17,291 nucleotides of DNA from positions 1 to 17,291 of the forward strand of contig JAGVZX010000015.1 of assembly GCA_018302185.1 (NCBI GenBank), given 5' to 3'. Source of the stretch: Candidatus Woesearchaeota archaeon (GTDB lineage Archaea > Nanobdellota > Nanobdellia > Woesearchaeales > UBA10200). A program made the translations under genes and the position numbers. Numbering within the stretch: the stretch's first letter is position 1; every line of letters starts with the position of its first letter. The notes under the pieces are model-generated. The model made no database searches, was not told the DNA's origin, and saw only the letters and a list, made by a program, of their open reading frames with translations. Shown piece after piece: positions 13,221-17,291 of the stretch.

Positions 13221-13853
13221 ATGGCTTCATCACTCGAAGAACATCTTAGGATAGTAAAACCGACTATAAGTATGATGAGCATCAATACAGCATTGCCTAG
13301 CTTTACAATTGCAATGGACACAAGCTATATAACTACATTTTTTCCGCAAATACAACAGCCAAGAGTAAAAAGTAAGAGAGAAAAAGATAAAGGTAAGAGA
13401 TTGCTGCGTTTGGTACCGCCTAGTGCACATGTCAGTGAAACTGGGATAGAAATGAGGTTTGATGGTCCTTATACTCTAGCTGAATTATTTGCCCCAGAAG
13501 CACCATATGCAAGTATGGTTGCTTTCTTCTTTCTAGCAAAGACAGGGCATTTTGATAGATACGGGGATTATGGAAAATTTTCTGAAGAAGAATATGGAAG
13601 AAATCCAACTTTAGGTGTTGTTTGTTTTTCTGATGATGTTTATCAACAAATTGCCAAAGGTACACCATTATTAAAGAGTTCAGATGAGACAAGGTTTCCA
13701 TATGATGAACGCCAGATTGATTTTTCATTTGAAGAGGAGAGGCATAATGTAGCTGTTAGATTATACAGATGTCCTGATGTGCGTGTTGGAACAGATATGC
13801 AAACAGGAGAAAGTATTGCTATACCAGTTCAAAGAAGAAAAAATAATAAGTAG
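13221..13853 (+). CDS. Unrecognised 210-residue protein
   Basis: Not recognised. It is divergent from the lipoprotein gene and precedes the surface-layer candidate. The N-terminal 45 residues are rich in Ser, Thr and Met, followed by a basic patch (RVKSKREKDKGKR, 48-60) that could contact nucleic acid or the membrane surface. The rest looks like a globular alpha/beta domain (PYTLAELFAPEAPYASMVAF, TLGVVCFSDDVYQQIAKG, ERHNVAVRLYRCPDVRVG) with a basic tail RRKNNK. There is no convincing signal peptide, so it is probably cytoplasmic even though its neighbours are envelope proteins. Only two Cys, unlike the two genes on its left. The plus-strand coding potential is good throughout, and the reverse-strand frames here are shorter and lack protein-like composition. 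Confidence 0.78.
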   Translation: MASSLEEHLRIVKPTISMMSINTALPSFTIAMDTSYITTFFPQIQQPRVKSKREKDKGKRLLRLVPPSAHVSETGIEMRFDGPYTLAELFAPEAPYASMVAFFFLAKTGHFDRYGDYGKFSEEEYGRNPTLGVVCFSDDVYQQIAKGTPLLKSSDETRFPYDERQIDFSFEEERHNVAVRLYRCPDVRVGTDMQTGESIAIPVQRRKNNK

Positions 13854-13891
13854 GCTATATTCTCCAACCTATATATCCCACTACCATAATA

Positions 13892-13899
13892 TTTATATA
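13892..13899 (+). promoter_or_regulatory. TATA box of the surface-layer candidate
   Basis: TTTATATA followed by TACTCC, the best TATA match to the archaeal consensus in the window. Expected start is near 13921, leaving a leader of about 60 nt that ends in a GGGGGAT ribosome binding site 5 nt before the ATG at 13981. A strong promoter plus a leader suits an abundant surface protein. Confidence 0.65.
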
Positions 13900-13980
13900 T
13901 ACTCCGCTACTCCAGAGTGATAACAGCCATTAAAATCATCAAATTTATACATTATTGCAATAATTTGAAGGGGGATTTAA

Positions 13981-16098
13981 ATGAAGAGACTATTAAAAAC
14001 TATAATCTTAGGAATATTCTTGGCACTGGCATTAGTAACTACAGTCAATGCACTGACATTTAGCACAATTTCTTCACAAACTCATGTTCAGAACACAACT
14101 GAAGATAAATTAATTGTTCTCTCAAGTTTTGCAACAAATGACACAACAGGATATACATTAGATTGCAATGCAACTGAAATGGTAGGAAGTCTAGTCGGTT
14201 CTGGCTATCTGCAAAATTTCACTTTCCATCCTGCAGCTGGTTTTGTAGGCACAAGCGTATGCAATATTACAGCAAGCAACGGCACAGATGCTGCATCTCA
14301 GCTAGTAAGCATAACAGTTGCTTCACATAATGCAGATGTTTCTTTAAGTACTGCATCAAATCTGCTTTGGCTTAAGAATCTTTCAAGCTCAATATCAAAC
14401 ACTTTTACTGTAACAAATAACGGAAATGTTGCATTATCAGTAAGCATGCAGGTTGAAAATTTTGTTGACGCTGCAAACTCAAGCAACACAATTTCTAACT
14501 CAGTAGCTGCTTTAAACGCATCAAGCTTTAACTTAGCTGTTGGTGAATCTAAGGCAGTCTTATTGACATTATCAGGAATATCAAATTCACAAAAGACTGC
14601 AAGTTACACAAGCAAAGTAAATGTCACTTACAACAGCTCTTCAGCAAACAAGACTGAATATGTAAATTTGGCATTAAATGTAAGGGATTCTGTTACACAG
14701 TTAACTGTTCCTACAACCTTCAGGCTTGGCACAGAGACACAAAGCCCTGGAAGCAATGCAACTACTAATCTGACTTTGCAGAACACAGGAGATACTGTAT
14801 TCACTGATTTAATCATAACATCAACTGCAGATGCAAAATACAAGATAGCATTTTCACTAAACAACATCAATTTTACAAACAACATGACTTTTGCTGCAAT
14901 AAATCCAGGAGAGACAAAATCATTTATAGTAAAAGGATTTATTCCAGTTGAGCTGACTGCAGGAGCAAAAACAGACATAGGGGATCTGATAATAACATCT
15001 CCTAATCTGACAAGCAATGCTTCTATAACAGATTTTTATGTGCAGCCTGTCTCAAAGCTTAGCATAGAGGAAGTCGAAGTCACATTCACAGATATAAAGA
15101 ATAATGAGAAGACAGAATCCATGGAATTGACAGGTGACAGGATAAATGATGTCCAGGCAGGAAAGCCATTAAAGATAAAAGTAAGATTAAAGAATGATTT
15201 TACAGATGATGAAGACGTTGAGATACAAGACATAGATGTTACTGCAACAATAGAAAACATAGATGATGAAGATGACCTAGATGAAGAAGTTACAGACATT
15301 GATGTAAATGCAGAGAACACAGAATCTGTTGACATGAATTTTGTTGTGCCTGTAGATGCTGAAAAGGATACTTATGATGTTACGATAGAAGCAGAAGGCA
15401 GAGATGAGATTTCAAGAGCTACACATAAAGTAACATTTAAGTTTACGCTTGAAGTTGACAGGAAAGACCATGAATTAGAGATAAGAAAGATGAATCTGAT
15501 TGACACTCAGCTTTCATGCAAAAGAAATACTATATTAGACATAGAGATTGCAAACATCGGCTCAAAGGAAGAAGAAGAGGCAGCTCTTGAAGTCACAAGC
15601 GCAGAACTAGGATTAAATTACAAGAGAACAGAGATAGAGCTTACAAATGATTACAAGGAAGCAGACAGCAGAGCAAGATTCTCAGTTCCAATTGCGTTAA
15701 AGGATACTTTGAAAGCAGGAACATATCCGATACGCGCAAAGTTATTTTTCAGCGATACTATATTGGATGACATAAGAGATGTCCAGTTGGTTGTTCAAGC
15801 ATGCAATCCTCAATCACAGAACCAGAGTGCGCAGCAAACTGCACAAACACAGAATACACAAACTGGGCAAACACAAACTACACAATCAGGACAGAATGCG
15901 CAGGCAGGCCAGCAGACAGGTGCACAAAAACAACCTGGAGCTCAAGCAGCAGAAGGCCAAGAGCCTGTATTTGTAGATGATGAAAATGTTTCATTCAAAG
16001 ACAGCGACTATTTCGTGCCAGTATTGGTAATTAGCTTCTTGCTTGGATTAGGCGCAGTGACTGTGCTTGCAAGCATGCTGATAATGCCTAAGCATTAG
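13981..16098 (+). CDS. Putative S-layer / membrane-anchored surface glycoprotein
   Basis: A 705-residue exported protein with architecture typical of archaeal surface-layer and CARDB/NEW3-type proteins. Signal peptide 1-24 (KRLLKTIILGIFLALALV, cleavage near VNA-LTF). Three Ig-like beta-sandwich stretches follow (about 25-115, 116-232, 236-352), recognisable from TVTNNGNVALSVSM and LTLQNTGDTVFTDL patterns, then an acidic beta-rich region (353-600; for example NIDDEDDLDEE), a Gln/Thr/Gly-rich linker (about 604-660), and one C-terminal membrane helix (VPVLVISFLLGLGAVTVLAS) with a tiny MPKH tail inside the cell. Eighteen N-x-S/T sequons lie in the first 346 residues and only two after that, so the distal half is probably heavily N-glycosylated. 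The exact family is not certain; an adhesin or other surface protein is possible. Starts after its own promoter. Confidence 0.85.
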   Translation: MKRLLKTIILGIFLALALVTTVNALTFSTISSQTHVQNTTEDKLIVLSSFATNDTTGYTLDCNATEMVGSLVGSGYLQNFTFHPAAGFVGTSVCNITASNGTDAASQLVSITVASHNADVSLSTASNLLWLKNLSSSISNTFTVTNNGNVALSVSMQVENFVDAANSSNTISNSVAALNASSFNLAVGESKAVLLTLSGISNSQKTASYTSKVNVTYNSSSANKTEYVNLALNVRDSVTQLTVPTTFRLGTETQSPGSNATTNLTLQNTGDTVFTDLIITSTADAKYKIAFSLNNINFTNNMTFAAINPGETKSFIVKGFIPVELTAGAKTDIGDLIITSPNLTSNASITDFYVQPVSKLSIEEVEVTFTDIKNNEKTESMELTGDRINDVQAGKPLKIKVRLKNDFTDDEDVEIQDIDVTATIENIDDEDDLDEEVTDIDVNAENTESVDMNFVVPVDAEKDTYDVTIEAEGRDEISRATHKVTFKFTLEVDRKDHELEIRKMNLIDTQLSCKRNTILDIEIANIGSKEEEEAALEVTSAELGLNYKRTEIELTNDYKEADSRARFSVPIALKDTLKAGTYPIRAKLFFSDTILDDIRDVQLVVQACNPQSQNQSAQQTAQTQNTQTGQTQTTQSGQNAQAGQQTGAQKQPGAQAAEGQEPVFVDDENVSFKDSDYFVPVLVISFLLGLGAVTVLASMLIMPKH

Positions 16099-16109
16099 AT
16101 ATGTTAGGA

Positions 16110-16150
16110 TTATTATTTTTATTTTGTTAATGTTAGTTTTTTATTATTTT
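16110..16150 (+). terminator. T-rich terminator after the surface-layer candidate
   Basis: Beginning just past the stop codon, this stretch is mostly T, with runs of five and six (16137-16142), and no stable hairpin, as expected for an archaeal termination signal. Confidence 0.45.
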
Positions 16151-16159
16151 GTCACAAAT

Positions 16160-16170
16160 TTTTTAAATTC
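16160..16170 (+). promoter_or_regulatory. TATA box candidate for the TPR gene
   Basis: TTTTTAAATTC, centred about 25 nt upstream of the ATG at 16190 and thus consistent with a leaderless transcript beginning at that ATG rather than at the one 9 nt earlier. Confidence 0.4.
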
Positions 16171-16189
16171 TATTAGCTTAATGCTGATC

Positions 16190-17291
16190 ATGGGGGATCT
16201 TGAATTATTATTGAAACATGCAGAAAGGAAACTCTATTTAGCCGGTATTCCCATAATAGATAATGAGAGTAGAGAGAAGCGCCTTCGCGAAGTTATAAGA
16301 ATACTTTCTGAAGTTACGGGCATTAAGCCTGCAGATTATGCGCCTGCATATGCAAAGCGCGGCATTGTACATTTTAAAAAAAGGTGGTTTCAGGATGCCA
16401 TATATGATTTGGTGAATGCGATTGAACTTGATCCTGATATAACTGGCAGAGAGGAAGAAATAGTCAGATGCCTTGGAGTTGCCTATTATAATATCAGTCT
16501 TGAAAACTCAGGAATAGACTTGCCTGCTATGTTTCGCAACGTCAGGAATCAGGCAGATAAATTAAGCGGTATATTATCAGCTGACCCTGACAATGCAGAT
16601 GCCTTGCTGCTAAGAGGAATCATGTTAAATGAAGCTCGCAACTATGGATTGGCAGCTGAAGATTTTACTTGCTTTATAGGGATTAAGCCAAAAAGCCCTC
16701 TTGGCTATTATTTTAGGTCAGTTTCATTGAAAAGGCAGCGCCAGTTTTATACTGCAATGGAAGATCTGAAAATAGCTGCGAGCCTTGATCCGGATAGAGC
16801 AGAAATTTATGCTCAGAGAATAAAGGCTTTGAGCCAGAGACTCCGAGCAGCAGAAGCGTATGCACGTTATATGGCTGGACCGGAAGCAGAGTGGAATGGA
16901 CAAGAGAAGGTGAGACCTGCAAAGAAACCTGCAAAAGCAACTTCAGATGCGCAAACGCAGGCTGATGTATCTTATCCGGCTGATAATTATGAAAGAGCAA
17001 AGGCACAATATGTTTCAGGCGAGATAGATGATGCTTATGCAACCTTATGCATGCTCATTGAGTCTGAGCCTAGCAATGCAGCAGCTTTTGTCTTAAGAGG
17101 ATGCATACTAAATGATGCAGGCGTTTTTGAGCCAGCAGTTGATGATTTTACAGAAGCGATAGCTATCGATCCAACTAACCCAGATACTTTTTATTATAGG
17201 TCAGTTGCATGGCATCAGTTAGGTGAACCAAAATTAGCAATTGCAGATTTGGAGAGGGCAGCAAAGCATAATCCTGCAAAAGCCGGAATAT
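16190..17291 (+). CDS. TPR-repeat protein, 3' end outside the window
   Basis: An open frame that runs off the right edge (at least 367 residues). It is built of tetratricopeptide-type helix pairs: YAKRGIVHFKKRWFQDAIYD, then LLLRGIMLNEARNYGLAAED, YYFRSVSLKRQRQFYTAMED, FVLRGCILNDAGVFEPAVDD and YYRSVAWHQLGEPKLAIADL, most closing with D-P or K-P turns. TPR arrays act as protein-binding scaffolds; the partner is unknown. A Lys/Ala/Gln-rich linker (about 225-255) separates two similar halves. No signal peptide or membrane helix in the visible part, so it is likely cytoplasmic. The ATG at 16181 is in frame, but the one at 16190 better fits the TATA spacing. Whether it is co-functional with the surface protein upstream cannot be told. 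Confidence 0.85.
   Translation, partial: MGDLELLLKHAERKLYLAGIPIIDNESREKRLREVIRILSEVTGIKPADYAPAYAKRGIVHFKKRWFQDAIYDLVNAIELDPDITGREEEIVRCLGVAYYNISLENSGIDLPAMFRNVRNQADKLSGILSADPDNADALLLRGIMLNEARNYGLAAEDFTCFIGIKPKSPLGYYFRSVSLKRQRQFYTAMEDLKIAASLDPDRAEIYAQRIKALSQRLRAAEAYARYMAGPEAEWNGQEKVRPAKKPAKATSDAQTQADVSYPADNYERAKAQYVSGEIDDAYATLCMLIESEPSNAAAFVLRGCILNDAGVFEPAVDDFTEAIAIDPTNPDTFYYRSVAWHQLGEPKLAIADLERAAKHNPAKAGI

Noticed and set aside
13230..13728. Minus-strand frames opposite the 210-residue gene
   Set aside because: They are shorter, rich in His, Phe and Tyr, and have no start signals, whereas the plus-strand frame is continuous, with balanced composition and a TATA box at the right distance.
15779..15976. 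A plus-strand frame rich in His, Lys and Arg
   Set aside because: It is an out-of-frame reading of the Gln/Thr linker of the surface protein.

Overview
The window looks like a piece of an AT-rich archaeal chromosome, most likely from a small, uncultivated DPANN-type lineage such as Woesearchaeota or Pacearchaeota. That lineage is an inference from the mix of genes. The archaeal assignment itself is secure: it rests on the exosome (Rrp4, Rrp41, Rrp42), SBDS, the proteasome alpha subunit, the Pop5 subunit of RNase P and Bud32. Start sites fit archaeal rules. Genes inside operons carry GGAGG or GGTGA-type ribosome binding sites, while several promoter-proximal genes have a TATA box about 25 nt before the start codon and so probably make leaderless mRNAs.

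Layout. (1) Positions 1-5336, minus strand: a variant of the conserved archaeal proteasome-exosome superoperon, in transcription order rnp2 (Pop5), an unrecognised 226-residue protein, psmA, SBDS, rrp4, rrp41, rrp42. The unrecognised gene sits inside this conserved series and is tied to rnp2 by a 7-nt gap. Two leader regions carry clear inverted repeats, one upstream of rnp2 and one just before rrp4. (2) 5501-6141, minus: a two-gene module with a DUF6516/TumE-type putative toxin and an HVO_A0114-type winged-helix partner, overlapping by 4 nt. (3) 6212-6952, minus: Bud32, the kinase of the KEOPS tRNA-modification complex, with an Asn-rich insert. (4) 7049-10625, minus: lineage-specific genes: a 480-residue protein with an EELLH motif, two paralogous proteins that share a repeat module, and a small gene broken by a -1 frameshift that keeps a very good promoter and ribosome binding site. 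(5) 10676-10938: a gene-poor stretch with three copies of a 10-mer spaced exactly 32 nt. (6) 10939-13052, minus: a lipoprotein and a secreted Cys-rich protein that overlap by 4 nt. (7) 13221-17291, plus: an unrecognised 210-residue protein, an S-layer-like anchored surface glycoprotein, and a TPR protein running off the right edge.

How the parts relate. The left third is RNA processing and degradation plus protein turnover (RNase P, exosome, ribosome maturation, proteasome), genes that are commonly transcribed together in archaea. Bud32 adds tRNA modification. The right half is cell-envelope material: lipoprotein, secreted Cys-rich protein and surface-layer candidate, with the 210-residue protein of unknown location between them. 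The middle holds accessory or fast-evolving genes. No tRNA, rRNA, insertion sequence, integrase or CRISPR array was recognised.
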